Source: Sinisalibacter lacisalsi (lineage in GTDB: Bacteria; Pseudomonadota; Alphaproteobacteria; Rhodobacterales; Rhodobacteraceae). Taken from it: a DNA stretch of 64,000 nucleotides. Shown here piece by piece: positions 10,240 to 18,302 of this stretch; the first letter of the stretch is position 1, and each line of letters starts with the position of its first letter. Location: NCBI RefSeq assembly GCF_014640115.1, contig NZ_BMGI01000001.1:1109733-1173732 (forward strand). The letters are read 5' to 3'. Under the pieces are notes generated by a model. That model was not told the origin of the DNA. It did no database searches and saw nothing but the letters and a program-made list of their open reading frames with translations. The position numbers and the translations under genes were made by a program.

Positions 10240-11286
10240 TCAGCGGCCCTCCTTCAGGCGCAGGCGCGGGTCGATCACCCCGATCAGGATGTCGATCGCG
10301 AGGTTGGCCAGAACGAAGAAGATGCCCGAGACCATCACCACCGCCATCACCGCGTTGAGATCGTTCTGCATGATCGATTCCAGCCCGTGCGAGGCGAAGC
10401 CGCCCCATGCGAAAACCATTTCCACCACGAAGGCGTTGCCGATCAGGGAGGCGAATTCGAGCCCCATGATGGTGAGCGGCGCGATCGAGGAGAGCTTGAG
10501 CAGGTAGCGGAACGTCACAACCCGGTCGGGCACGCCGAAGCTGCGCAGCGTCTGCACATGGTCGCGCCGGAGGTTCTCGATCATCGCCGAGCGGGTCAGC
10601 CGCATGATCTGGCCGATGCCCGAAAGCGCCAGCGCGAAAGCGGGGAAGGCGAGGTGCTGCAGGGCGCTGCGCACCACGTCGAGCCGCCCGGCCAGGAGCC
10701 CGTCGATCAGCAGAAGGCCGGTCGGACCGCCGGGGAGCTCAATGCCGCGGTCGATCCGCCCGAGAAGCGGCCAGTCGCTGAGGTAGAAGGCGGCGAAGAG
10801 TTGCAGAAGGATCGCCACGAGAAAGGCGGGCATGGTGACGCCGACCATCGAGATCAGGCGCAGGAGCGTATCGACCCAGCCGTTTCGGTAGCGCGCCGCA
10901 AGCACACCGAGCGGCACGCCGAGAACCATCATCAGCAGCAGGGTGACGAGCACCAGTTCGAGCGTGGCCGGCAGAAGCCGCAGGATCTGTTCGGTCACCG
11001 GCCGGCCCGAAATCAGCGATACGCCGAAATCACCGCGCACGGCGCCGGACAGGAAGCGGAAATATTGCGTCGGCAGGGGATCGTTGAGCCCCATCTGTTC
11101 GCGCATCGCCTCGACCTGCTCGGCGCTGGCCGACGGTCCCATCGCCATGCGGGCTGGATCGCCGGGCACGACGCGGGCGAGCGCGAAGATCATCAGCGAC
11201 AGCACGAGCAGGATCACGGCGAAGCCGAGGATCCGTCTGAGCAGAAATTCAATGAAGCCCGATGCCACGAAGAAGACCTTTCCCAT
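10240..11286 (-). CDS. ABC transporter permease, DppB/OppB type
   Basis: A 348-residue inner-membrane protein starting with the characteristic DppB N-terminal helix and VVPGDPARMAMG motif, then five further hydrophobic segments and the EAA-like region TLRSFGVPDRVVTFRYLL. It is the first structural gene of the transport and hydantoinase operon. About 90 bases separate it from the LuxR-type regulator gene upstream on the same strand. This short gap is the likely promoter region unless the regulator is cotranscribed. Confidence 0.94.
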   Translation of the reverse strand: MGKVFFVASGFIEFLLRRILGFAVILLVLSLMIFALARVVPGDPARMAMGPSASAEQVEAMREQMGLNDPLPTQYFRFLSGAVRGDFGVSLISGRPVTEQILRLLPATLELVLVTLLLMMVLGVPLGVLAARYRNGWVDTLLRLISMVGVTMPAFLVAILLQLFAAFYLSDWPLLGRIDRGIELPGGPTGLLLIDGLLAGRLDVVRSALQHLAFPAFALALSGIGQIMRLTRSAMIENLRRDHVQTLRSFGVPDRVVTFRYLLKLSSIAPLTIMGLEFASLIGNAFVVEMVFAWGGFASHGLESIMQNDLNAVMAVVMVSGIFFVLANLAIDILIGVIDPRLRLKEGR

Positions 11287-11375
11287 TCGACAGCGGCGAG
11301 GCTAACAGCGCGCCAAGCGAACGAGCCAGCGGTTTTGGGGATAGTTTTCGTGGCAATGAGGATAGGTTTTTTGCG

Positions 11376-13676
11376 CTATCCCTCGACCAACCCGGTTTGG
11401 CGCGCCACGGCAACCGCGGCCCTGCGGTCCGACACCTCGAGCTTGGTGAACAGGTTCTTGAGGTGGAATTTCACCGTGGGCAGGCTCACCCCGAGATGAT
11501 GGGCGATCTCCTTGTTCGAACAGCCCTCGACCACGAGGTGGAGCGCCCGCGTTTCCTGCCGCGAAAGCCCGCGCGCCCGCGCCGCGCCGGCGCGGTAGGC
11601 CGTCCGCAGGTTGCGCGGCACCGGCGCGCGGCGCATCGGGCCGCCGGCCATGCGCGGATCGTCGAGCAGGTCGATCACGAGCGGGCGCTCCTCGATGACC
11701 GGGGCGTAGCATTGCCGCGCGCTGCAGGTTTCGAGCGCCTCGGCAAGCATCCGGCGGGCCGCGTCGACGCGGCCCTGGCGCCGCTCCGCCCAGGCCTGCC
11801 AGATCAGCACGCTGCGCGCCTGGCGCCAGGTGAGGTTCGGATTCTGCGCCATGCTGGCGAGGCGCTGGGCCAGCACCCGGTCGCGCGGACGCTCGAAGGT
11901 GTGTTGCCTCAGCCAGATCAACGCCTGCACGATATCCTCGGTGTCGCGCAGGTGGGTGAGGTTTTCACCCGCGCTGTCCATCCAGACGCGGCCGATCCGG
12001 CTTGCCAGCGCCTCGAGCTTGCTCCGCGCCTCGGCGTGGCGGTGAACGGTTTGCAGCAGGATGATCTCGCGTTGCTCCACCAGCAGGCGGAACCGGCGCG
12101 TTCGCCACATCTGCACCCGCCAGCCTTCGAGATAAGCCATCGCCGCGTCGATCCCGCGCAACTGGAGCAGCGCCTCGGAGCCGAAGGCGAGCGCCTGCGC
12201 GGCGATGGTGGGCCACAGTTCGCCAAAGGCGAAGTGCTCCAGGGCGTGCGCGGCGAAATCGGCCATCGGCTCAGGGTCGCCGCGCTCGTAGGTGACGTGG
12301 GCACGCAGGAGGCGGAGGAACTGGTCATCCTGCGGCGTGTCGAACGGGGTGGCGGCGAGATCGAGGGCGGCGCGGTCGAGATGCGGCTGGGCTTTCGGCG
12401 CGGCCCCCGAGACGAGCTGCATGAGGGCGAGGTGAACGTGGATGTAGAAGGCGAGGTAGGGCGCGTTGCCCTTGCGGTAATGCATCAGCGCCCGTGCCGC
12501 CGTGGCCTCGACCTCGCCGCCGAGGCCACGGCGGATCTGGTCGTCGAGGGCGATGTTGTAGATCGCACCGCGCAACAGGTGCGCGTCGGGAGGCAATTCG
12601 GCCAGCAGCGCCCCGTATTCCTGCATCATCTCCTCGCCCATGCGCCGATCGTCGTAGATCCCCATCAGCAGCCGGGTGACCCGAAGCTCCGCGTCTCCGG
12701 CGGTGTCGCGGTTGGCCAGTGCCAGGTCGAGCACCCGCCGCGCATAGCCCACCTGTCCGGTCTTCATCGTCGTCATCACCCGGAGCGCGACCACGCCCGG
12801 GTCGACCTCGTCGGGCCCGAACGCCGCGAGCACGTCATGCGCCGCCTGGGCGCCGTGCAGGTGGCCGAACATCACCCCGCCACTCGATTTCAGAAGGTCG
12901 AGCGCCGCCTTGCGCCGCCCCGCCCGCAGCAGCGAGCGGATCGCGTGATCGGGCTGGCCGGAGCGAAACAGAACTTCCGCCGTGCCGGGTGAAAGGGGTT
13001 CGGCCGCCAGCATGTCGCCGAGCATCTTCACCGCCACGCAGCTGCGGTTCAGCGACCAGACCCGCCGGGCGTCGACCTTCAGGAGCGGCGCCAGCCAGTG
13101 CAGCGCGTCACGCTGCCGATCGTCCAGCCGGTCTTCGGCAACGCCGTGACGGCTGAGGGCGAGGGCCTGCATCAGTTCGATGTGATCGGGTTCGAGCCGG
13201 GGCAGCACGACGTCGGCGAGAAAGGCCCGGATCGTGGCGTCATCGTCGGGAGACCGCGCCCGGTGCATGGCGATGGCAGGCCAGCCGGAGGCAACTCCAT
13301 CGGCCTCGGGGAGGAAAAGGTCGGCATTGCCGATCACCTCGAGGCGGCCATAGAGCGCGTGGCGGGCATGATCGACGATGCTGGCCGGCCTGGCGGCGAC
13401 GACCCAGAGCGCCTCCGTCGTTTCGGGCAGAACGATGGTTCGCCCCGGGTCCAGATCGACAAGCACCGGGCCGGGGCCCTGCGTCGGTTCGGGTGGCGCG
13501 CCGCGATGGACCGGGGCGCCGGTCATCTCCGCTATTCGCCGCAAGAGCCGGGACTTGCCCGCACCGGGCAGGGCATAAACAAGCCAAATGCCGGGCCCGC
13601 GCGCGACAAGCCGTGCGGCGAGGCTGTGCTGGAGGGCATCGAGACCGGCCGCCGGATCAGGGAGAATGGTGTTCAT
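11376..13676 (-). CDS. MalT-like LuxR-family transcriptional regulator
   Basis: A large regulator of about 766 residues. An N-terminal NTPase has the P-loop YALPGAGKSRLLRR. A long TPR-like helical middle follows, with many Ala/Leu-rich helices. The C-terminal LuxR-type helix-turn-helix includes LSRQETRALHLVVEGCSNKEIAHHLGVSLPTVKFHLKNL. The architecture matches MalT/LAL-type activators, which sense a ligand through the TPR region. I chose the ATG at 13676; the in-frame extension to 13736 begins with TTG and shows no ribosome-binding site. It lies directly upstream of, and in the same direction as, the transporter and hydantoinase operon, so it is the likely pathway activator. Confidence 0.88.
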   Translation of the reverse strand: MNTILPDPAAGLDALQHSLAARLVARGPGIWLVYALPGAGKSRLLRRIAEMTGAPVHRGAPPEPTQGPGPVLVDLDPGRTIVLPETTEALWVVAARPASIVDHARHALYGRLEVIGNADLFLPEADGVASGWPAIAMHRARSPDDDATIRAFLADVVLPRLEPDHIELMQALALSRHGVAEDRLDDRQRDALHWLAPLLKVDARRVWSLNRSCVAVKMLGDMLAAEPLSPGTAEVLFRSGQPDHAIRSLLRAGRRKAALDLLKSSGGVMFGHLHGAQAAHDVLAAFGPDEVDPGVVALRVMTTMKTGQVGYARRVLDLALANRDTAGDAELRVTRLLMGIYDDRRMGEEMMQEYGALLAELPPDAHLLRGAIYNIALDDQIRRGLGGEVEATAARALMHYRKGNAPYLAFYIHVHLALMQLVSGAAPKAQPHLDRAALDLAATPFDTPQDDQFLRLLRAHVTYERGDPEPMADFAAHALEHFAFGELWPTIAAQALAFGSEALLQLRGIDAAMAYLEGWRVQMWRTRRFRLLVEQREIILLQTVHRHAEARSKLEALASRIGRVWMDSAGENLTHLRDTEDIVQALIWLRQHTFERPRDRVLAQRLASMAQNPNLTWRQARSVLIWQAWAERRQGRVDAARRMLAEALETCSARQCYAPVIEERPLVIDLLDDPRMAGGPMRRAPVPRNLRTAYRAGAARARGLSRQETRALHLVVEGCSNKEIAHHLGVSLPTVKFHLKNLFTKLEVSDRRAAVAVARQTGLVEG

Positions 13677-13875
13677 CGCGCCGAAACTGCCACGTTCCCG
13701 CGCCAAGGAGAAGCCGCTAGACGGCAGCGCGGACAAGATCGCCGAGCTGCATGGCGGGTGTTGCCGATGCCGTCCGCAACGCGATGACCGGATTGAAACC
13801 GAAGGTGCTGTTGTGCGTGGCGCCGCCGCCGATGAATTCGGACGGCATCGAACCGGTCACCGGCAAGCCTATGAG

Positions 13876-14226
13876 AAGGGGTCGCGGAGGAGCGCGAGCG
13901 CATTGCCCGCGACATCCATGGCAATATCGGTTTGCAATTGATGGGCGCGCTCCACAGCCGGGGGATCGCCCGCAAGGACATGATGATCCGCGAAACGCTG
14001 ACCGACCTGCGCGACATCATCAACAACGCCTCGCACCCCGAACTTTGGCTGGACGAAATGCTGGCCGACCTGCGCTCGCAGATTTCCGAACACCTGTGCG
14101 CCGCCGGTGTGACGATGGCATGGAAGGTGGAAAACGCCGGGCCCGCCGTCTTGCCGCTCAGCGCCGCGCATAGCGTGCGCTCGGTTGTTCGCGAGGCCGT
14201 CCAGAATGCCCTGAAACACGGCCAGC
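13876..14226 (+). pseudogene. Fragment of a NarL-partner type sensor histidine kinase
   Basis: One frame reads an H-box (EERERIARDIHGNIGLQL), a dimerisation helix, and then SVVREAVQNALKHG, the N-box of a HATPase domain. This is the core of a HisKA_3 (NarX/DegS-type) kinase. A stop codon at 13872-13874 lies in the same frame just before it. After the N-box the reading changes to unrelated sequence, so the ATP-binding domain and all sensory parts are missing. No response regulator is nearby. I read it as a decaying remnant. The kinase assignment rests on the two motifs I can see. Confidence 0.6.
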
Positions 14227-14242
14227 ACCGCGTTCCTTTCGC

Positions 14243-14596
14243 CTATGCGCTACCTTCTTCGGTGGATTGCGAGAAAACCCGCCGCGCGATCCATGTGCCG
14301 ACGGCACCGGCCAGCAGATGCGCGATGAACAGCGCGCCGATCCATTGCGCCCGCCCTTCGGGAGGCACCACCGTCACCGCCGCGATCGAGACCAGCAGCC
14401 AGAGCACCAGGGCGGCCGCAAGGGCGGTGTGCCACGAGTTCTCACCCCTCCGGCTGTCGCGACGGGCAACCGCGAGACCAACGGCCAGGGCCGAGACGAT
14501 CCCGAAGGCATAGGCGATGACCAACGCGATGATGGTGCCCACCACCATGCCGCCGATGATCAGGCGCCCGATGCCTGCGTATTCGCCCCTCGTCAC
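14243..14596 (-). CDS. Small multi-helix membrane protein, function unknown
   Basis: A minus-strand frame of about 117 residues (GTG at 14596; ATG alternative at 14548) with four hydrophobic stretches: GMVVGTIIALVIAYAFGIVSALAVGLA, then TALAAALVLWLLVSIAAVTVV, then IGALFIAHLLAGAVGTWIA. Such dense helices on one strand favour real coding. The surroundings are decayed, however, and neither start has a convincing ribosome-binding site. No family recognised. Confidence 0.45.
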   Translation of the reverse strand: MTRGEYAGIGRLIIGGMVVGTIIALVIAYAFGIVSALAVGLAVARRDSRRGENSWHTALAAALVLWLLVSIAAVTVVPPEGRAQWIGALFIAHLLAGAVGTWIARRVFSQSTEEGSA

Positions 14597-14770
14597 CTGC
14601 TCGCCGAGCAGGGCTATGCACTGGCCCAGCTGGTCGTCGCCACCCTGTACTTGCGCGGCGAGGGCGTGCCGCAGGATGATGTTCAGGCTTGCGAGTGGGT
14701 GTGCCGCGCCGCCGCTTTGGGTTTGCCGCAGGCGCAAGAGATGGCCAATAGCGAGAACCTCGGTTGTTGA
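14597..14770 (+). pseudogene. Sel1-repeat protein fragment
   Basis: The last 55 or so codons of a plus-strand frame read AEQGYALAQLVVATLYLRGEGVPQDD and then AAALGLPQAQEMANS. This fits one and a half Sel1 (TPR-like) repeats with the conserved A-x2-LG-x-Y-x-G-x-GVPQD pattern. Nothing upstream in frame looks like the rest of such a protein, so this is probably the 3' remnant of a truncated gene. It abuts the opposite-strand membrane ORF. Confidence 0.5.
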
Positions 14771-15300
14771 AGCCTGACATTATGCCGGATCGCGCGCCGC
14801 GCACCAAATGCCGCGTTATCTTCCGCCAGTTTCGGCGCGACAGGCTTCGTGGACTTCGCGCATCATCCGGATAGATCGAGCACACTGGCTGCCGGGATCG
14901 GGAACCTTGGCCTCAATTTCGCGTTTCACGATGCGGCAAGCCAGCTTTCCGTGCTGAGCCAATGCGCAAACGCTCTTGCCCTCAAGCCATGACAGCCGCG
15001 CGACGGCGAAGGGCGGAGCGAAGCGCCCCGACCCCGCCATCCCGGTTCGACGGCCTGGTCGGTGGAGAAATGGTGCCGGCCATTGCAGCCGTGTCCGCTG
15101 TCGACGGTCTTGCGGCTGCGATGCATCTCGCGACGACCTGGCTCTTGGAATCCGGACCTGGCACCGCCCACAGCGTGTTATTCGCGAATCGCCTAACCCA
15201 GATCAGCCTGCCTGACCCGGTTCAATGCCATTCTCGCGCTCGTTGGGAGAAACCGCTTGGCAGATGCCTTTCGGGTTGCTCCCGTGAAAGGATATGGAAG
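14771..15300. other. Gap without a supported gene
   Basis: About 530 bases between the Sel1 fragment and the OmpA lipoprotein. A minus-strand frame at 14816-15040 could encode 74 residues ending QCARSIRMMREVHEACRAETGGR, which has a protein-like composition. It lacks a ribosome-binding site and a recognisable family, so I do not call it. The promoter for the OmpA lipoprotein must lie in the right part. Confidence 0.4.
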
Positions 15301-15945
15301 ATGGGCAGACATGGAAAAACACTCGCAGTTGTCGTGACCGCTGCAACACTCGCGCTCGTTGGCTGTACGAACACCGACGGCACCGCCAACCAGACCGCAA
15401 CCGGTGCCGTGATCGGTGGGGTGACCGGGGCGGTGGCCGGGCAGGCCATCGGTGGAAGCGCCCAGGCGACCGTGATCGGTGGCGCCATCGGCGCAGCCGT
15501 CGGAGGCGCGATCGGTGCGAATTTGGCGACCCAGGAAAGCGAACTGCGCCAATCGCTGGCCGGGACAGGTGCCATTGTCACCAATACCGGGTCGCAACTC
15601 TACGTGGTCCTGCCCGAGACGGTGACGTTCCGCACCGCGTCGGCAGTCGTCGACCCGGGATTCCGCCCGGCATTGAGGGCGGTCTCGGCGAGCCTCCAGC
15701 GCCACCCCAATTCCACGGTTCGCGTCATCGGCCATACCGATAACATCGGGTCGGCCACCTACAACAACCAGCTGAGCGAGGATCGCGCAATGGCGGTTGC
15801 CCGCGAGCTTGTGGCCGCGGGAACGCGCTCGACACGCATCACGGTGACCGGGCGTGGCTATTACGAGCCGATCGCATCCAACGCATCCGCCGCGGGACGT
15901 GCCGAGAACCGCAGGGTCGAGATCGTGATCACCCCGACCAACTGA
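15301..15945 (+). CDS. OmpA-family lipoprotein with glycine-zipper segment
   Basis: A 214-residue outer-membrane-associated lipoprotein. The signal sequence ends in the lipobox LALVGC, with the acylated Cys at about residue 22. A glycine-zipper region (AVIGGVTGAVAGQAIGG, then GGAIGAAVGGAIGANL) follows. A C-terminal OmpA peptidoglycan-binding domain carries VIGHTDNIGSATYNNQLSEDRAMAVARELV and the conserved RGYYEPIASNASAAGRAENRRVEI. I use the ATG at 15301 because it creates the signal peptide and follows AAGGATATGGAAG; the frame runs further upstream without meaning. Family members tether the outer membrane to the cell wall under envelope stress. Confidence 0.9.
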   Translation: MGRHGKTLAVVVTAATLALVGCTNTDGTANQTATGAVIGGVTGAVAGQAIGGSAQATVIGGAIGAAVGGAIGANLATQESELRQSLAGTGAIVTNTGSQLYVVLPETVTFRTASAVVDPGFRPALRAVSASLQRHPNSTVRVIGHTDNIGSATYNNQLSEDRAMAVARELVAAGTRSTRITVTGRGYYEPIASNASAAGRAENRRVEIVITPTN

Positions 15946-15968
15946 GCGCGGGACTGAAGCACCGAAGT

Positions 15969-15999
15969 GGGACGGGCCGGGGAAACCCGCGCCCGTCCC
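15969..15999 (+). terminator. Hairpin terminator after the OmpA lipoprotein
   Basis: GGGACGGGC pairs with GCCCGTCCC, extended by an inner CGGG/CCCG stem closed by a GAAA tetraloop. It lies 23 bases after the stop codon, and a short T-containing tract follows. Confidence 0.7.
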
Positions 16000-16257
16000 G
16001 GTCATTTCACGATGCCGCGAAAGCCGCGCGAAGATGCCAAGGCACCAACCTGGATCAGTCCCGGCCCCGGTGTATGACGATAAGGTTTTCACGACGGCGC
16101 CAAATTCCGCCGTCAATTGTTTGTTCCCAGTAATGGCGAAGCTTCCCCGCCCGGTAAACGGAAGTCTTTCCGAACCGGCGGGGCGGCTTCGTCAATTCAA
16201 CCGGCCCGCCGGCACGCCAGGCGGAGGCCCCGGCGCAGGTTCCTGCGCGATGGAAAT

Positions 16258-16989
16258 TCAGCGCAGAATTGGGCCGTCCTGATCGAGGTAGGTCGTGTCG
16301 AAATCCGCGATGTCGCGAAGGCGGGGGAAATCGTCGAAAACGACGCGTCCTTTCTGGAACGTCACCAAGCCATCTTCACGCAGTTTGCGCAGCACGCGGT
16401 TCACATGCACGGCGCTCAACCCGAGCGTATCGGCGAGGTGATACTGCGTCAGCGGACAGTCGAACCCTGTCTGGTCGCCCAGCCCCACGAGTTGCAGCCG
16501 CGCGCCAAGCTCGAGCAGGAAATGCGCCATGCGCTGTTCCGCCGTACGGCGGCCGAGGTTGACCAGGTGCTCCACCACCATCGCCTCGTCCCGCGAGGCC
16601 GCCCAGAGAACGGCGGTCGCAAGCCGCGGCGCGTGGGAGAAGGCATCGAGGATGTCATGTGCGAGCACTTCGGATGCTTCGATGCGCGTTATGGCCTCGA
16701 TGGTGTGATCGGATGTGCGGAACAGAACGCTCCGCAGCCCGAGGAAATCGCCCGGGATCTGGATATCGACGATCTGCCGTTCGCCATCGGGAAGCATCTT
16801 GTAGGAACAGGCCCAGCCCGTGGACAGGATGAAGGCCGAGGCCTTCGTCTGGCCTTCGTGGATCAATTCGTGCCCGGCCTGAAAGGTTCTGCTCCGCCGG
16901 TCAAAGCGCGACAGCGTCGCAAGGTCGGACTCCGACAAGGCGACGAAAGCGGAGAGCTTTCGGGTCAGTGGGCTTTGCAGGTTCAACAT
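16258..16989 (-). CDS. Crp/Fnr-family transcriptional regulator
   Basis: About 243 residues. An N-terminal cyclic-nucleotide-binding-like beta-roll (residues about 30-120, with GHELIHEGQ and IPGDFLGLRSVLF) is followed by a long dimer helix and a C-terminal HTH (CPLTQYHLADTLGLSAVHVNRVLRKLREDGLV). It has no FNR-type iron-sulphur cysteine cluster in the N-terminal region. The start at 16989 (MLNLQSPLTRKL) has GGAAA about 6 bases upstream and fits the usual length of this subfamily. In-frame ATGs at 17001 and 17022 are alternatives. The sequence shows no target. Neighbouring genes are envelope and stress genes, and the promoter region is shared with the divergent small gene at 17162. Confidence 0.88.
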   Translation of the reverse strand: MLNLQSPLTRKLSAFVALSESDLATLSRFDRRSRTFQAGHELIHEGQTKASAFILSTGWACSYKMLPDGERQIVDIQIPGDFLGLRSVLFRTSDHTIEAITRIEASEVLAHDILDAFSHAPRLATAVLWAASRDEAMVVEHLVNLGRRTAEQRMAHFLLELGARLQLVGLGDQTGFDCPLTQYHLADTLGLSAVHVNRVLRKLREDGLVTFQKGRVVFDDFPRLRDIADFDTTYLDQDGPILR

Positions 16990-17161
16990 TCGGGTTTCCA
17001 TGCGGGGTAGGCGGCAATCCATTCATTGACTGCAGATGGCCGAAAAGTGGCGCCTCGGGCTGCTCTGCATCAGTCGATGATAACAGAAAATGGGTATAGT
17101 CGTGAAATCTTCTGGCCAAACGAGGCTGTTCCCTTGCCCTTAGCTTGAAAGCGAAGCGCTC

Positions 17162-17395
17162 ATGTCCATTCCCAACGATGTTTCCGGAACCGCCGCGCTG
17201 GCGATCTGCGAGTCGCTGCTGCTTGCGCTGAACGATCACAACATCCTGCCGGAGAAAGAAATCGTCGGGATTCTCGAAGACGCCGCCGCGGCGCACGAAC
17301 TTGCGCCCTCGGGCGATCGCGATGCGTTGCACAGGGCAGTGGCCACGCTGATCAACGGTATCCTGGCTGGCGGCAACTCCGTGCGCCGGCGCTGA
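17162..17395 (+). CDS. Small conserved-looking hypothetical protein (77 aa)
   Basis: A 77-residue, mostly helical, soluble protein (AALAICESLLLALNDHNILPEKEIVGILEDAAAAH). It is divergent from the Crp/Fnr gene and its codon use matches the neighbours. No family is recognised with confidence; it resembles short helical proteins found in Rhodobacterales. It could be a target of the neighbouring regulator. Confidence 0.65.
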   Translation: MSIPNDVSGTAALAICESLLLALNDHNILPEKEIVGILEDAAAAHELAPSGDRDALHRAVATLINGILAGGNSVRRR

Positions 17396-17404
17396 GCGCA
17401 GCGG

Positions 17405-17560
17405 TCACAGACGGCCCGTGACGACCAGCGCGATCAGGATCAGCACGATGAGACCGAGCGTGCCGCTGGGGCCGTAGCCCAAAGACCGGCTGTGGCCCCA
17501 GATCGGAAGAACGCCAAGCATCGTCACGACAAGCACTGCGATGAGAATGGTGCCAAGCAT
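17405..17560 (-). CDS. DUF3309 family small membrane protein
   Basis: A 51-residue peptide missed by a simple ORF search: MLGTILIAVLVVTMLGVLPIW, then SRSLGYGPSGTLGLIVLILIALVVTGRL. The two hydrophobic segments around the W-x-H-S-x2-LGYGPSG turn are the signature of the DUF3309 family. An AAAGG lies a few bases upstream of the ATG. It belongs with CsbD and DUF883 in this stress region. The molecular role is unknown. Confidence 0.85.
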   Translation of the reverse strand: MLGTILIAVLVVTMLGVLPIWGHSRSLGYGPSGTLGLIVLILIALVVTGRL

Positions 17561-17589
17561 GGCGGCCTTTCGTTCACTCGAATTGAAAA

Positions 17590-17627
17590 ACGGCCCCGCC
17601 GCGAGAGGGACACCGCGGCGGGGCCGT
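17590..17627 (-). terminator. Strong Rho-independent terminator
   Basis: A perfect 14-bp GC-rich stem (ACGGCCCCGCCGCG with its complement, 10-base loop) is followed on the minus strand by five T residues. It sits 12 bases downstream of the Lys-rich gene that ends at 17640. Confidence 0.9.
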
Positions 17628-17639
17628 CCGGCAATGGGC

Positions 17640-17801
17640 TCATCCCTTGTGAGGAAGAGCCTTTCCCTTGCCGAACGCCTTCTGAAATGCCGCGTCGGTC
17701 TGGTTCGTTTTGCCTTCGGACTCGCGGGATTTGTATTCGCTCAATTTCTTGGAACTTTTCGGGGTTCCGGCCCCCGCCTTCTTCTTCTTGTTCTTTTCCA
17801 T
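17640..17801 (-). CDS. Small lysine-rich basic protein (53 aa)
   Basis: MEKNKKKKAGAGTPKSSKKL, then KAFGKGKALPHKG: 53 residues, very rich in lysine. It has an AAGGAAGGG ribosome-binding site upstream and a strong terminator downstream, which together make it a convincing gene despite its size. The composition suggests a nucleic-acid-associated or disordered stress protein. No named family. It lies between CsbD and DUF3309 on the same strand. Confidence 0.7.
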   Translation of the reverse strand: MEKNKKKKAGAGTPKSSKKLSEYKSRESEGKTNQTDAAFQKAFGKGKALPHKG

Positions 17802-17837
17802 TGCTGCGCCCTTCCTTTCGTTTCGCCGTTCCCGGCA

Positions 17838-18011
17838 TCAGCTCTTGCGAAGAGCATCCTTTGCCTTGCCGAATGCGGTCTGGAGCGCCCCTTCGGCCTT
17901 CTCGATCTTGCCTTCGGCTTCGAGCGACGAGTCGTCCGATGCCTTGCCGATGCTTTCCTTGATGGCACCCTTGGCTTTCTTGACGGTTCCCTTGATGCGG
18001 TCCTTGTCCAT
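17838..18011 (-). CDS. CsbD family stress-response protein
   Basis: A 57-residue CsbD-type protein: MDKDRIKGTVKKAKGAIKES, then the Glu/Lys/Ala-rich repeat EAEGKIEKAEGALQTAFGKAKDALRK. I take the ATG at 18011; the longer in-frame opening to 18152 has no family resemblance. CsbD proteins are small, soluble, hydrophilic and induced by general stress, with unknown mechanism. About 35 bases separate its stop from the Lys-rich gene, so they may be cotranscribed. Confidence 0.9.
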   Translation of the reverse strand: MDKDRIKGTVKKAKGAIKESIGKASDDSSLEAEGKIEKAEGALQTAFGKAKDALRKS

Positions 18012-18302
18012 GGTCCGGTATCCTGTCTGGGGCTGTGTCGCAGCCGGTTGGAGGCTGCAGAATCGGCCTGACTCCGGCCGACCATGGAAAACATCTTCGC
18101 CGGTCGCGGCCCCGACGGCGCTAACCTGCATCAGCGATTCCGTCAGCGGCATCAGATAGACCGGGGTCTGCCGGGTGCATTGGCCCGATCGGCCATGTCC
18201 TCGGTATCGCGCGGTGCAGGCTGAGCGGCGCTACGCTCCACCGCCGTTCCGGCAGGCCGCATGATCCGCTCGTTGACGGTTTCAGAAAGGTTGGCGCGTC
18301 TC

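Noticed and set aside
14816-15040. 74-codon minus-strand frame with QCARSIRMMREVHEACRA
   Set aside because: It looks partly protein-like but lacks a ribosome-binding site, a family and support from neighbours.
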